A stretch of 64,000 nucleotides of DNA, from NCBI GenBank assembly GCA_964610315.1, contig CAZSVM010000015.1, forward strand, positions 6,744 to 70,743, in the 5' to 3' direction. Below the pieces are notes generated by a model, which worked only from the letters and a program-made list of their open reading frames with translations, had not been told where the DNA came from and searched no databases. Shown here piece by piece: positions 44,020 to 54,337 of this stretch (position 1 is the first letter of the stretch; each line of letters starts with the position of its first letter). Origin of the DNA: JAQVEM01 sp964610315 (GTDB lineage: Bacteria > Actinomycetota > Humimicrobiia > Humimicrobiales > Humimicrobiaceae). The position numbers and the translations under genes are program-made.

Positions 44020-44644
44020 TGCTTAACCTCTTAATAAAATCATTCAGAGAACTTTTAGTAAAAACGATATAATCTGCTATTAACATAATATAAGTATTTA
44101 AACCTCTGGCGCTTTCCACCACAACATTTCCTATATTCCTAAAGGATTTTACTTCATTATTATTCAAATCATCAAAAACAATCAGTACCTTATCTTTATC
44201 CAGATTAAGTTTTTTCAGTATTTTAGATGCTTTTTTAGTTTCCGGATTCTTAAAATTCAATTTGTCCAATACAATAATTTTTTTATCCTTAAACTTCTCC
44301 GACAACGCCATTAACTTGGACTGCTTTATCACCTTTTTATTCAATTTAAAAGAATAATCTCTGGGTTTGGGCCCAAAAACTATTCCTCCGCCTCTCCATA
44401 GCGGTGATCTATTGGAACCTGCCCGGGCATTACCGGTACCTTTTTGTCTCCAGGGCTTTTTACCCCCACCTCTTACTTCACTTCTATCTTTGGTTTTATG
44501 TGTTCCGGATCTTAGAGAAGCAAGATACCTCCTCACTTCCTGATATAATATCTCGGAATTTATCTTACTATTAACTATTTCACTGGATATATTTATTTTT
44601 TCTAATTCTTTACCGTCAGGACCTATCACACTCAAACTACTCAT
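44006..44644 (-). CDS. rplD: 50S ribosomal protein L4
   Basis: 212 residues. GTHKTKDRSEVRGGGKKPWRQKGTGNARAGS and SPLWRGGGIVFGPKPRDYSFKLNKK are diagnostic of the tunnel-lining loop. L4 represses the S10 operon in enterobacteria. GGGAG precedes the ATG. Confidence 0.95.
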   Translation of the reverse strand: MSSLSVIGPDGKELEKINISSEIVNSKINSEILYQEVRRYLASLRSGTHKTKDRSEVRGGGKKPWRQKGTGNARAGSNRSPLWRGGGIVFGPKPRDYSFKLNKKVIKQSKLMALSEKFKDKKIIVLDKLNFKNPETKKASKILKKLNLDKDKVLIVFDDLNNNEVKSFRNIGNVVVESARGLNTYIMLIADYIVFTKSSLNDFIKRLSNGRS

Positions 44645-44668
44645 CTGATTCTCCCAAAAAACAATCGA

Positions 44669-45292
44669 TTAAACCTTCTTTAAAAAAACTAAACTGCCTT
44701 TAGCACCCGGAACGCTGCCCTTAACTAAGATTAAATTCTGGTCTTCAATAATATCAATTATTTCCGAGCCGCGGATAGTAACCCTGCTGCCGCCCATTCT
44801 TCCGGGCATTTTCTTGCCTTTTGCTATCCTCGAAGGAGTGGCACACATTCCAACCGAACCCGGTATTCTATGAGAATGGGAGCCATGGGTCATTCTTCCC
44901 CTGTGAAAACCATGTCTCTTTATTACCCCAGCAAATCCTTTGCCCTTGCTGTTACCGGTTATTTTTATTTTATCTCCTATTTTAAAAACTTTAACATCCA
45001 GGCTGTCACCAGGTTTATACTCCTGATCAAACTCATCCACCCTGATTTCCCTCAGATATTTCTTCAAATCCAATTTATTTTTGGTAAATTCGCCTTTATG
45101 CGGGTTGGCAGCCTTTTTATCCTTAATTTTGCCAAAACCTACTTTTAGTGCTTTATACCCATCTTTTTTATCATCTTTAACTTGAATTATCACACATTGT
45201 TCGGCTTCGATTGCGGTGACATACAGCGCATTTCCATTCTCACCAAATATCTGGGTACATCCAAGTTTTTTACCGAATATCGCACTTATCAT
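44669..45292 (-). CDS. rplC: 50S ribosomal protein L3
   Basis: 207 residues. ISAIFGKKLGCTQIFGENG at the start and the extended loop GKGFAGVIKRHGFHRGRMTHGSHSHRIPGSVG are diagnostic. The ribosome-binding signal is weak (GTGATG). Confidence 0.95.
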   Translation of the reverse strand: MISAIFGKKLGCTQIFGENGNALYVTAIEAEQCVIIQVKDDKKDGYKALKVGFGKIKDKKAANPHKGEFTKNKLDLKKYLREIRVDEFDQEYKPGDSLDVKVFKIGDKIKITGNSKGKGFAGVIKRHGFHRGRMTHGSHSHRIPGSVGMCATPSRIAKGKKMPGRMGGSRVTIRGSEIIDIIEDQNLILVKGSVPGAKGSLVFLKKV

Positions 45293-45332
45293 CTTTACAT
45301 CACTTTCCGGGAAACATTTTCTTTTGCTTCCA

Positions 45333-45653
45333 TCAGGATTTTATTTCTATGCCCACTCCTGCCGGTAAACTCAACCTCATTAGTAAATCTACTGTTTTAG
45401 GGGTAGGATCAATAATATCTATGAGTCTTTTATGGGTCCTTATTTCAAAATGTTCCCTCGAATCTTTATTTACATGAGGAGATCTTATAACACAATATAC
45501 ATTTTTTTTATTGGGCAGCGGAATCGGGCCAGAAACTTTTGCACCTGAATTTTCGACCGTCTCTACTATTTTTTTAGCCGAACGATCTATTACTTCATGG
45601 TCATAAGCTTTTAATTTTATTCTAATTTTCTGACCTAATTTACCTGCTGTCAT
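45333..45653 (-). CDS. rpsJ: 30S ribosomal protein S10
   Basis: 106 residues. IRIKLKAYDHEVIDRSAKKIVE and RTHKRLIDIIDPTPKTVDLLMRL are diagnostic. AGGAGG lies upstream of the ATG. First gene of the S10 block, 33 bases after tuf, so it likely shares the str-operon transcript. Confidence 0.96.
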   Translation of the reverse strand: MTAGKLGQKIRIKLKAYDHEVIDRSAKKIVETVENSGAKVSGPIPLPNKKNVYCVIRSPHVNKDSREHFEIRTHKRLIDIIDPTPKTVDLLMRLSLPAGVGIEIKS

Positions 45654-45686
45654 TACTGTCCCTCCTGCTTCTTACCTTCCTTCTCC

Positions 45687-46895
45687 TTACTCCGTTATCT
45701 TGGTAACACTGCCTGCTCCAATGGTCCTTCCGCCTTCACGGATGGCAAACCTCTGACCTTCCTCCATGGCTATGGGAGATATCAGGTTTATTTCCATTTC
45801 AGTATTGTCTCCGGGCATTACCATCTCCACTCCTTCTTTTAAGGATATGGTTCCGGTAACATCAGTGGTTCTGAAATAAAACTGAGGCCTATATCCGTTA
45901 AAGAAAGGAGTGTGTCTTCCTCCCTCATCTTTGGAAAGCACATATACCTGGGCCTTAAAATGAAAATGGGGAGTAATGGAAGCCGGTTTAGCCACTACCT
46001 GGCCTCTTTCCACATCTTCTTTCTGTATCCCCCTTAGAAGCAGCCCCACATTATCTCCTGCCTGAGCTTCATCCAAAAGTTTTCTGAACATCTCTATACC
46101 GGTTATTACCGTCTTTTGTACCTTGGGTCTTATTCCCACTATCTCCACCGAATCCTGAAGGGCAATCTTTCCTCTTTCCACCCTGCCGGTAACTACGGTA
46201 CCCCGGCCGGTAATGGAGAATATATCCTCTATGGGCATAAGGAAGGGTTTGTCCACATCCCTCTGAGGGGTTTTTATGTAGGTATCTACTTTTTCCATAA
46301 GCTCCAGTATTACCTTACAGTCGGGGCAGGCTGCCTTATCGGTACAGCTGCAGTTCATGGCCTTTAGAGCAGAGCCTTTTATTACCGGTATTTCATCTCC
46401 GGGGAACTCGTATTCGGTTAAAAGATCCCTTACTTCCATCTCCACCAGCTCGATAAGCTCGGGGTCATCTACCATATCTATCTTATTTAGAAATACCACG
46501 ATGTAGGGAACCCCTACCTGTCTGGCTAAAAGTATATGCTCTCTGGTCTGGGGCATGGGGCCGTCTGCTGCTGAAACCACCAGAATTGCTCCATCCATCT
46601 GGGCTGCACCGGTAATCATATTTTTTACATAGTCCGCATGGCCGGGACAGTCCACATGGGCATAGTGGCGGTTTGCAGTCTCATATTCCACGTGGGCAAT
46701 GGCAATGGTTATGCCTCTTTCCTTTTCTTCGGGAGCATTGTCTATGGAATCAAAGGACCTTTCCTCCACATTTAAGCCGGTACATTTTAAACACCTGGTA
46801 ATGGCCGAGGTTAAGGTTGTTTTACCATGGTCCACATGGCCTATGGTTCCTATGTTTATATGAGGCTTGGTTCTTTCAAATTTTTGCTTAGCCAT
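45687..46895 (-). CDS. tuf: elongation factor Tu
   Basis: 402 residues. G1 GHVDHGKT (19-26), G3 DCPGH (82-86), G4 NKID (137-140) and SAL near 175 mark the GTPase; domains 2 and 3 are complete through GAGSVTKITE. A short insertion at about 181-194 carries four Cys (182, 184, 190, 193), a likely metal site found in some lineages. A second copy lies at the right edge of the window and is identical over all visible bases, including the first bases past the stop. Confidence 0.97.
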   Translation of the reverse strand: MAKQKFERTKPHINIGTIGHVDHGKTTLTSAITRCLKCTGLNVEERSFDSIDNAPEEKERGITIAIAHVEYETANRHYAHVDCPGHADYVKNMITGAAQMDGAILVVSAADGPMPQTREHILLARQVGVPYIVVFLNKIDMVDDPELIELVEMEVRDLLTEYEFPGDEIPVIKGSALKAMNCSCTDKAACPDCKVILELMEKVDTYIKTPQRDVDKPFLMPIEDIFSITGRGTVVTGRVERGKIALQDSVEIVGIRPKVQKTVITGIEMFRKLLDEAQAGDNVGLLLRGIQKEDVERGQVVAKPASITPHFHFKAQVYVLSKDEGGRHTPFFNGYRPQFYFRTTDVTGTISLKEGVEMVMPGDNTEMEINLISPIAMEEGQRFAIREGGRTIGAGSVTKITE

Positions 46896-46941
46896 AATAT
46901 TTCCTTTCTTTATTTTAAATTTGAATTTTCATATTTATAAT

Positions 46942-49032
46942 TTAAACCGCAATTTTACTTCCCTTGAACCTTTCTATAATTTCATCTGCAACTCTGGCTG
47001 GCGCAGGTTCATATTTTTTAAATTGCATAGTAAAAGTAGCCCGTCCCTGAGTCTTAGACCGCAGGTCCGTAGCATATCCAAACATTTCAGCAAGCGGAAC
47101 TTCCGCTCTTATAATTCTGTTTTTATTTCTTAATGTTACCGATAATATTTTTCCTCTTCTTGAATTAAGATCACCTATAACTTCTCCCATATATTCATCG
47201 GGAGCAACTACTTCCACGTCCATCACCGGTTCCAGTAAAATAGGAAGGCATTTTTTCATAGCTTCTCTGAAAGCTTTAGAACCGGCAATTCTAAAAGCCA
47301 TTTCCGAAGAGTCCACTTCATGATAGGATCCATCCAGAAGCGTAGCTTTTACATCAACAACCGGGTACCCCGCTATTTCACCGCTCTGCATGGCATCTTC
47401 TATTCCCCTCTCAATGGGTTTAATAAATTCCTTTGGTATAATTCCGCCTTTCGTTTTGTCCTCAAACTCATAGCCTCTGCCGTATTCATTGGGTTCAAAA
47501 CGGATTATTACATGACCATACTGGCCTCTTCCACCACTCTGCCTTATATATTTTCCCTCTACCTGAGCTTCTTTGGTTATGGTTTCCCGGTAGGATACCT
47601 GTGGTTTACCCACGTTTGCACTCACCCCAAATTCACGCAGCAGCCTATCTACTATAATCTCCAGGTGCAGTTCTCCCATACCTGAAATAATGGTCTGCCC
47701 GGTTTCACTGTCGATTTCCATTTTAAAAGTGGGGTCCTCTTCAGCCAGTTTTGAAAGCGCATTAGCCAATTTTTCCTGATCTATCTTTGTTTTAGGTTCT
47801 ATAGCAATCGACAATACCGGTTCAGGAAAACTAATAGACTCGTATTTGATGGGTTTATCCGGATCACATATGGTATCGCCGGTATTCACATTCTTCAAAC
47901 CCACCACTGCCACTATATCTCCACAGTAAGTCTCTTTTATTTCTTCCCTGCTGTTGGCATGCATCTCCAGCAATTTACTTATTCTGCTTTTCCCACCATT
48001 ATTGGTATTCAGCACCTGCACTCCACTCTTCAAGGTTCCAGAATAAATTCTAAGATAACTTAATTTTCCTACAAAGGGGTCCATAGTTATTTTAAAGATT
48101 AAACCGGAAAAAGGGGCTTCATCGCTTATTTTTCTTTCTATTTCCATATCATTATCCGGATTGATTCCTTTGGGGGAAGGTACATCCAGAGGAGAGGGGA
48201 GAAAATCTACTACTCCATCCAGCAGAGGCTGAACTCCTTTATTCTTAAAAGCAGCTCCGCAAAGTATCGGTACGCCATTTACATTAATAGTTATTTCTCT
48301 AATAGCTTTTTTTAATTCTTCTTCACTTATTTCAATATTTTCAACATATTTATTTAAAATATCATCATTATAATTGGCAATATTCTCAATAAGTTCCTGT
48401 CTGTATTTTTCAGCGGTAGATTTAAGTTCGGCAGGTATATCTTCGTATTCAAACCTTATTCCCATTTCATCTTTATATATAATTGCTCTCATACTGATAA
48501 GATCAATTATTCCCCTAAAATCCTCTTCTTTACCAATGGGAATCTGTACCGGCAGCGGGTTTGCGCCCAGTTTTGTTTTAATCATATCCAGGACATAATA
48601 GAAATCTGCTCCGCTCCGATCCATTTTATTGACAAAAGCAATCCGAGGAACATTATATTTATCAGCCTGCCTCCAAACTGTTTCGGACTGCGGCTCTACT
48701 CCTCCCACCGCACAGAATATGGCAATCATGCCGTCCAGTATACGCAGTGATCTTTCAACCTCCACCGTAAAATCAACGTGGCCAGGGGTATCGATTATAT
48801 TTATTTTGCGGTCTTTCCAGAAACAAGTAGTGGCTGCAGAAGTAATGGTAATTCCTCTTTCCTGTTCCTGAATCATCCAGTCCATGACCGCAGCACCATC
48901 ATGAACTTCTCCTATCTTATAAGTTTTACCTGTATAATACAGGATACGTTCGGTGGTTGTGGTTTTACCTGCATCTATATGAGCAGTTATACCTATATTT
49001 CTTATATTTTTTAATGAAACCTGTCTGGTCAT
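46942..49032 (-). CDS. fusA: elongation factor G
   Basis: 696 residues. NIGITAHIDAGKTTTTERILYYTG (G1), DTPGHVDF (G3) and NKMDRSGADF (G4) are intact, and the C-terminal domains include GDLNSRRGKI. ATG at 49032 (MTRQVSLKNIRN) was chosen; an extended in-frame start 171 bases upstream would overlap rpsG and is rejected. Catalyses translocation in the str operon. Confidence 0.96.
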   Translation of the reverse strand: MTRQVSLKNIRNIGITAHIDAGKTTTTERILYYTGKTYKIGEVHDGAAVMDWMIQEQERGITITSAATTCFWKDRKINIIDTPGHVDFTVEVERSLRILDGMIAIFCAVGGVEPQSETVWRQADKYNVPRIAFVNKMDRSGADFYYVLDMIKTKLGANPLPVQIPIGKEEDFRGIIDLISMRAIIYKDEMGIRFEYEDIPAELKSTAEKYRQELIENIANYNDDILNKYVENIEISEEELKKAIREITINVNGVPILCGAAFKNKGVQPLLDGVVDFLPSPLDVPSPKGINPDNDMEIERKISDEAPFSGLIFKITMDPFVGKLSYLRIYSGTLKSGVQVLNTNNGGKSRISKLLEMHANSREEIKETYCGDIVAVVGLKNVNTGDTICDPDKPIKYESISFPEPVLSIAIEPKTKIDQEKLANALSKLAEEDPTFKMEIDSETGQTIISGMGELHLEIIVDRLLREFGVSANVGKPQVSYRETITKEAQVEGKYIRQSGGRGQYGHVIIRFEPNEYGRGYEFEDKTKGGIIPKEFIKPIERGIEDAMQSGEIAGYPVVDVKATLLDGSYHEVDSSEMAFRIAGSKAFREAMKKCLPILLEPVMDVEVVAPDEYMGEVIGDLNSRRGKILSVTLRNKNRIIRAEVPLAEMFGYATDLRSKTQGRATFTMQFKKYEPAPARVADEIIERFKGSKIAV

Positions 49033-49051
49033 AATAATCACCCTGCTTATG

Positions 49052-49522
49052 CTACCACCTATAATGTGCAAAAGCTCTGTTGGCCTCGGCCATTTTATGT
49101 AAGTCTTCCTTCTTTTTGATACTGCTTCCCGTATTGCTGGCACCATCGAGAATTTCCGCAGCCAGCCTTTCAGCCATAGTTTTCTCTTTCCTCTTAGCGG
49201 CAAAATCCACTATCCACCTGATAGCCAGCGTATTTGCCCTTTCCGTTGAAACCTCCATGGGAACCTGATAGGTAGCTCCTCCTACTCTCCTGGGTTTCAC
49301 TTCCAAAACCGGTTTTACATTATCTAGACACTTTTCCAGTATTACCAGGGGGTTCTCTTTGGTCTTTTCTCCAAGAATCTTTAGGCTTTCATATACTATG
49401 TTCTCGGCAATACTTTTTTTACCATCGGTCAAGACTTTATTAATTAACTGGGAAATAATCCTGTTTTTATAAATAGGATCTACTTTTATTTTTCTTTTTC
49501 GAGGTCTTCCTTTTCTGGGCAT
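49052..49522 (-). CDS. rpsG: 30S ribosomal protein S7
   Basis: 156 residues. MPRKGRPRKRKIKVDPIYKN and KPRRVGGATYQVPMEV and RTEM-like helix positions are typical; ends AEANRAFAHYRW. It initiates 30S assembly and represses the str operon in E. coli. GGAG precedes the ATG. Confidence 0.96.
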   Translation of the reverse strand: MPRKGRPRKRKIKVDPIYKNRIISQLINKVLTDGKKSIAENIVYESLKILGEKTKENPLVILEKCLDNVKPVLEVKPRRVGGATYQVPMEVSTERANTLAIRWIVDFAAKRKEKTMAERLAAEILDGASNTGSSIKKKEDLHKMAEANRAFAHYRW

Positions 49523-49540
49523 CTTACCACTCCTTATAAA

Positions 49541-49912
49541 TTACTTTGGTCTCTTTGCTCCATATCTGGAACGGGAAGATTTCCTGTCTTCAACCCCGGC
49601 AGTATCCAGTGTACCTCTGATAATCTTATATCTCACACCGGGTAGATCTTTCACCCTGCCGCCCCTTACCAGAACTATGGAATGTTCCTGCAAATTATGG
49701 CCAATCCCGGGGATATAGGCTGTAACTTCGACTCCATTGGTAAGCCTCACTCGGGCTACCTTGCGCAGTGCCGAATTCGGCTTTTTAGGAGTAGAAGTAT
49801 ATACTCTGATACATACACCCCTTTTTAAAGGATTTTCCTGCAGGGCAGGGGTTTTCCTTTTCTTTTTTATCCTCTTTCTTCCTTTTTTAACCAGTTGACT
49901 TATAGTAGGCAT
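49541..49912 (-). CDS. rpsL: 30S ribosomal protein S12
   Basis: 123 residues. PTISQLVKKGRKRIKKK, the streptomycin-region KKPNSALRKVARVRLTNG (with Lys at the usual resistance position) and VRGGRVKDLPGVRYKIIRG are diagnostic. First gene of the str block, with its own promoter at 50003-50029. Confidence 0.96.
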   Translation of the reverse strand: MPTISQLVKKGRKRIKKKRKTPALQENPLKRGVCIRVYTSTPKKPNSALRKVARVRLTNGVEVTAYIPGIGHNLQEHSIVLVRGGRVKDLPGVRYKIIRGTLDTAGVEDRKSSRSRYGAKRPK

Positions 49913-50002
49913 AAATACCTTTTCCTCTACCTCAATTTGACAATATTATTTGGTCATAAAAATGATTAATTAATAGCCTTTTTTGAAGACACGAGAAAAG
50001 AG

Positions 50003-50029
50003 ATTATCATCTAAAAATTAAAATGTCAA
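50003..50029 (-). promoter_or_regulatory. promoter of the str operon
   Basis: Minus-strand TTGACA (50024-50029) with GATAAT (50003-50008) 15 bases away, or TAATCT at 17 bases. It lies in the 158-base gap after rpoC, giving a leader of about 85 bases to rpsL. The -35 box is perfect; the -10 assignment is uncertain. Confidence 0.5.
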
Positions 50030-50070
50030 CATAAAAAAATGGCTACTTTTAAGTATTTTTTACTTATATT

Positions 50071-53000
50071 TTAAATATTAATTTCTATTTCTTTGGTGTC
50101 GTCTCCCTCTGATTCCTGAAGTATTTCAATTTCATCTTTATTGTCCTCTTTATAGCCGGGGTATTCCAGTTCATAATCCCTGAAACTGCCCATACCGGTT
50201 CCAGCAGGTATAGCTTTACCCAGTATTACATTTTCCTTTAATCCGGTTAAATTATCTATTTTATTTTCCAGGGCGGCATCGGTTAAAACTCTGGTTGTTT
50301 CCTGAAATGATGCAGCTGAAAGAAAACTATCGGTTACCAGTGAAGCTTTGGTTATGCCCATTAAATTTTGAACAGCGGTAGCCGGCTTCTTCATATTGGA
50401 AATCAATCTATTATTCTCTTTTTCATAGTAAAGTCTGTCCACCAGCTGGCCGGGAAGGAAGCTGCTGTCTCCAGGATCGATTATGGTAATTTTTTTCAGC
50501 ATCTGCCTTACTATTACTTCTATGTGCTTGTCATTAATATCCACACCCTGCGCCTTGTACACATTCTGTACTTCTCTTACCAGATACTGCTCGCATTCCT
50601 TTATTCCATTAATTCTTAAAATATCATGAGGATTTTTCGGTCCTTCGGTTAACTGGCTGCCAGCAGAAATCGTATCTCCGTTTTTTGTGCTTAATTTTGC
50701 TCTGGTTGGAACCTGGTAAGCCTTCTCCTGCTTCCCGTCTTTACTCTTTATGGTAATCATCCTGAATCTAGAATCAATATCCTCGATTTCAATTTTTCCC
50801 GATATCTCTGCTATAAACGAATGCTCTTTGGGCTGTCTTGCTTCGAATAATTCCACTACCCTCGGCAAACCACTGGTAATATCTATACCCTCAAAAGTTT
50901 TTTCGTGTTTATGCACATGGGTTTTTCTCTTAGCAGTAAGTATTAACTTGGCAAAGACCTCTCCGACGTCAACATTTACTTTTTTATTTATCTGAAGTAT
51001 TTCCCCTTTGGGGATAATTACATCAATAATATCCCCTTTTTCCATCTGAATCTGGAATATCAATTTATGGGGGATATGCTCTATATCAATCTCAATGACT
51101 TCACTGGTGGTCTCTTCGGTAAAATCGGTCTTTTTAATATTCAATTCTGATAATAACTCTTTTCTGAATACAAGCTTGCCCTCAACCGGTGATTTTATGG
51201 ATCTCTGAATTACGGTACTGGCCACTCCGCCGGTATGAAAAGTACGCATGGTCAGCTGAGTACCCGGTTCACCGATGGACTGAGCAGCTATAATACCTAC
51301 TGCTTCACCAATTTCAACTATCTTACCGGTAGCCAGATCTCTTCCGTAACATTTCTGGCAGACTCCCAATTCTGCTTCACAGGTCATAACCGAACGTACC
51401 TTGACACTTTCGATGTTGGCATGTATAAATTTCTGAATATGTTTTTCGGTAATTTCCTCGCCGCCCTTTATTATATTCTTTTTAGTATTGGGATTATCAA
51501 CACCATCCAGACAGGTCCTTCCTATTAAATTAGTATTGGGTTCTCCCTCAAGGGTTAAAACATACAGACTTATTCCATCTTCGGTCTTACAGTCATTAAT
51601 CCTTACCATGGTATCCTGGGCAACATCAACCAGTCTCCTGGTCAGATATCCCGAATCTGCGGTTCGCAGTGCAGTATCTGCAAGCCCCTGTCTTGCACCA
51701 TGGGTAGATATAAAATATTCAAGCACGGTAAGTCCTTCCCTGAAATTGGACTTTATGGGACTATCTATTATATCCCCCCTGGCATTGGCTACCAATCCAC
51801 GCATTCCAGCCAATTGTCGCAGCTGTTTTATATTCCCTCTGGCACCCGATGTAGCCATCATATAAACAGGATTGAATCTGTTAAAATTCTTCTCCATAGC
51901 AGTGGCCACACTTTCATTCGCCTGAGACCAGGTTTGAATCAACCTCTGATGTCTTTCAAACTCCGTTATCAGACCCTGTTTATAATAATCTTCTATTTTT
52001 TCTATCTTCTTTTCCACTTTACTTAAAATTTTTGCCTTTTCGGATGGTACATCTATATCATCTATCCCTATGGTCAGACCGGATCTGGTTGAATATTCAA
52101 AGCCGGTTTGTTTTACGGCATCCAGCATCTCCGTTACCACATTCTGAGGAAATCTGCTTATGCATTCGGCTATAATGGAAATTAGTTCCTTCTTGGATAT
52201 TTCTTTGTTGACAAACTTATAGTCATCGGGTAGTGATTGATTGAATATTATCCTTCCTACGGTTGTCTTGATTACCTTGTCTTCAATTCTTACTTTTATG
52301 GGAGTATGCAGAGATATAAAACCATAATCATAACCCAGAATAGCTTCCTGAGGATCATCATAAAATCTTTCCCTGCCATTTGATTTTTCCAGCTCGGAGG
52401 TTAAATAATATATTCCCAGAACCATATCCTGGGAGGGGACTACAACCGGTTCACCGCTGGCCGGTGATAATATATTATTTATGGACAGCATTAAAATCAT
52501 AGCTTCCGCTTTTGCTTCATTGGATAGGGGAACATGTACAGCCATCTGATCGCCGTCAAAATCAGCATTAAAGGGAGGGCAAACCATGGGATGTATTTGT
52601 ATAGCTTTTCCTTCGACCAGAACCGGCATAAAAGCCTGAATACCCAGACGGTGCAGGGTAGGAGCCCGGTTAAGCAGAACCGGATGGTTTTTGATTACTC
52701 CCTCCAATATATCCCAGACTTCATTACTTTCCTTTTCTACCATAGTTTTTGCACTTTTAATGTTCTGGGCAAATCCCTCGTCAACCAATTTTTTCATAAC
52801 AAACGGTTTAAATAATTCCAGGGCTATTTTTTTGGGAAGTCCGCACTGCTCCAGCTTTAGATTGGGATTAACTACAATAACCGATCTTCCAGAATAGTCC
52901 ACCCTTTTACCCAGAAGATTCTGTCTGAATCTGCCCTGTTTTCCTTTGAGCATATCGCTTAAAGATTTAAGGGGTCTATTTCCGGCGCCAACTACTGCTC

Positions 53001-54282
53001 TCCCTCTCCTGCCATTATCAAATAATGCATCTACAGCTTCCTGCAGCATTCTTTTCTCATTGTTGATAATAATTTCAGGAGCATCCAGTTCCAGGAGTTT
53101 TTTAAGTCTGTTATTTCTATTGATAACTCTTCTATACAGGTCATTCAAATCCGAGGTGGCGAATCTTCCTCCATCCAGTTGAACCATGGGCCTTAAATCC
53201 GGCGGTATTACCGGGAGCATATCAAGAATCATGTATTCCGGTTTATTATCCGAATCTATGAATGAAGATAATATTTTTAATCTTTTTATGCTTCTGCTTC
53301 TTTTCTGACCCTTGGATTTCTTTATAATTTCTTTGAGCTCTTCTACTTCTTTTTTACAGTCAATGTTCTTCAGTAATTCTTTTATGGCTTCCGCTCCCAT
53401 TCCGCCCTTAAAATACTGGCCGTAAATTTCTTTCATCTTTTTAAATAAGGCTTCATCGGAAACCAGCATTTTTTCTTCTAAATTGAAGAAAAAGGTATCC
53501 GCTCTTTTTATAAGATCGATTTCTTCCTGGTATATTTCTTTTTCTTCTTGCAGAAGCATTTCGGTCTCTTTTATAAATTTTGTTCTTCTCTCCTCCAGCT
53601 TTAATTCAAGGATTTCCTCCTCTTTTACCTTACTGTCCGCATCATCATCAAAATTTTCTTCTGCTTCTTTATTTTCCTCTTCTTCGGCCTCCATTAAATC
53701 CTTTTTATCACCAGCTTCATTATTCTCCATCATAAAATTGTCTTTATTCAATTCTATTTCTTCCAGCCTAATCTGGTGTAATTCTTTTGCCCTGTCCGTT
53801 GCTTTCTGGCACAGTTTTTTAATTTCCTCCTCTTCGGCAGCTATTTTCTCTCTGTTTATGGTGGTTATTATATAAGAATCAAAATAAAGTACTTTCTCCA
53901 GATCCTTGGGACTTATATCCAAGACATATCCCATTCTGCTGGGAACTCCCTTAAAAAACCATATATGCGAAACAGGAGAGGCAAGCTCAATATGGCCCAT
54001 CCTTTCTCTTCTTACATTTGCCCTGGTAACCTCAACTCCACATCTCTCACAAATTATGCCTTTGAATCTAACTCTCTTATATTTTCCGCAGTAACATTCC
54101 CAGTCCTTGGTAGGGCCAAAAATTCTTTCACAGAAAAGCCCGTCTTTTTCCGGCTTTAAAGTTCTATAATTTATAGTTTCAGGCTTTTTCACCTCACCAT
54201 TGGACCAGGATTTAATTTTTTCCGGCGAAGCGAGCCCGATCTTTATGGCATCAAAATTATTTACATCTATATTTGCAACCAT
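50071..54282 (-). CDS. rpoC: DNA-directed RNA polymerase beta' subunit
   Basis: 1403 residues. The first zinc site is C63, C65, C78, C81; the catalytic NADFDGDQM is near residue 574; the second zinc site includes CEAELGVCQKC. An acidic Glu/Asp/Lys-rich insertion occupies about residues 175-240 within the N-terminal part, somewhat like actinobacterial RpoC. The C-terminus is acidic (about the last 30 residues). GGAGG lies upstream of the ATG. Follows rpoB by 55 bases. Confidence 0.97.
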   Translation of the reverse strand: MVANIDVNNFDAIKIGLASPEKIKSWSNGEVKKPETINYRTLKPEKDGLFCERIFGPTKDWECYCGKYKRVRFKGIICERCGVEVTRANVRRERMGHIELASPVSHIWFFKGVPSRMGYVLDISPKDLEKVLYFDSYIITTINREKIAAEEEEIKKLCQKATDRAKELHQIRLEEIELNKDNFMMENNEAGDKKDLMEAEEEENKEAEENFDDDADSKVKEEEILELKLEERRTKFIKETEMLLQEEKEIYQEEIDLIKRADTFFFNLEEKMLVSDEALFKKMKEIYGQYFKGGMGAEAIKELLKNIDCKKEVEELKEIIKKSKGQKRSRSIKRLKILSSFIDSDNKPEYMILDMLPVIPPDLRPMVQLDGGRFATSDLNDLYRRVINRNNRLKKLLELDAPEIIINNEKRMLQEAVDALFDNGRRGRAVVGAGNRPLKSLSDMLKGKQGRFRQNLLGKRVDYSGRSVIVVNPNLKLEQCGLPKKIALELFKPFVMKKLVDEGFAQNIKSAKTMVEKESNEVWDILEGVIKNHPVLLNRAPTLHRLGIQAFMPVLVEGKAIQIHPMVCPPFNADFDGDQMAVHVPLSNEAKAEAMILMLSINNILSPASGEPVVVPSQDMVLGIYYLTSELEKSNGRERFYDDPQEAILGYDYGFISLHTPIKVRIEDKVIKTTVGRIIFNQSLPDDYKFVNKEISKKELISIIAECISRFPQNVVTEMLDAVKQTGFEYSTRSGLTIGIDDIDVPSEKAKILSKVEKKIEKIEDYYKQGLITEFERHQRLIQTWSQANESVATAMEKNFNRFNPVYMMATSGARGNIKQLRQLAGMRGLVANARGDIIDSPIKSNFREGLTVLEYFISTHGARQGLADTALRTADSGYLTRRLVDVAQDTMVRINDCKTEDGISLYVLTLEGEPNTNLIGRTCLDGVDNPNTKKNIIKGGEEITEKHIQKFIHANIESVKVRSVMTCEAELGVCQKCYGRDLATGKIVEIGEAVGIIAAQSIGEPGTQLTMRTFHTGGVASTVIQRSIKSPVEGKLVFRKELLSELNIKKTDFTEETTSEVIEIDIEHIPHKLIFQIQMEKGDIIDVIIPKGEILQINKKVNVDVGEVFAKLILTAKRKTHVHKHEKTFEGIDITSGLPRVVELFEARQPKEHSFIAEISGKIEIEDIDSRFRMITIKSKDGKQEKAYQVPTRAKLSTKNGDTISAGSQLTEGPKNPHDILRINGIKECEQYLVREVQNVYKAQGVDINDKHIEVIVRQMLKKITIIDPGDSSFLPGQLVDRLYYEKENNRLISNMKKPATAVQNLMGITKASLVTDSFLSAASFQETTRVLTDAALENKIDNLTGLKENVILGKAIPAGTGMGSFRDYELEYPGYKEDNKDEIEILQESEGDDTKEIEINI

Positions 54283-54337
54283 TTATAAAATACCTCCAAA
54301 TTAATTTGATTAGAATTAAGTAATACTAATCATTATT

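Noticed and set aside
49032..49203. 57-residue N-terminal extension of EF-G
   Set aside because: It lies inside rpsG in another frame and has no counterpart in the family.
49937..49966. plus-strand TTGACA near rpsL
   Set aside because: No plus-strand gene follows and the -10 region is poor; likely chance in AT-rich DNA.
53483..53875. 130-residue Ser-rich frame on the plus strand
   Set aside because: It is the mirror of the Glu/Lys-rich insertion of rpoC and has no ribosome-binding site; a shadow frame.
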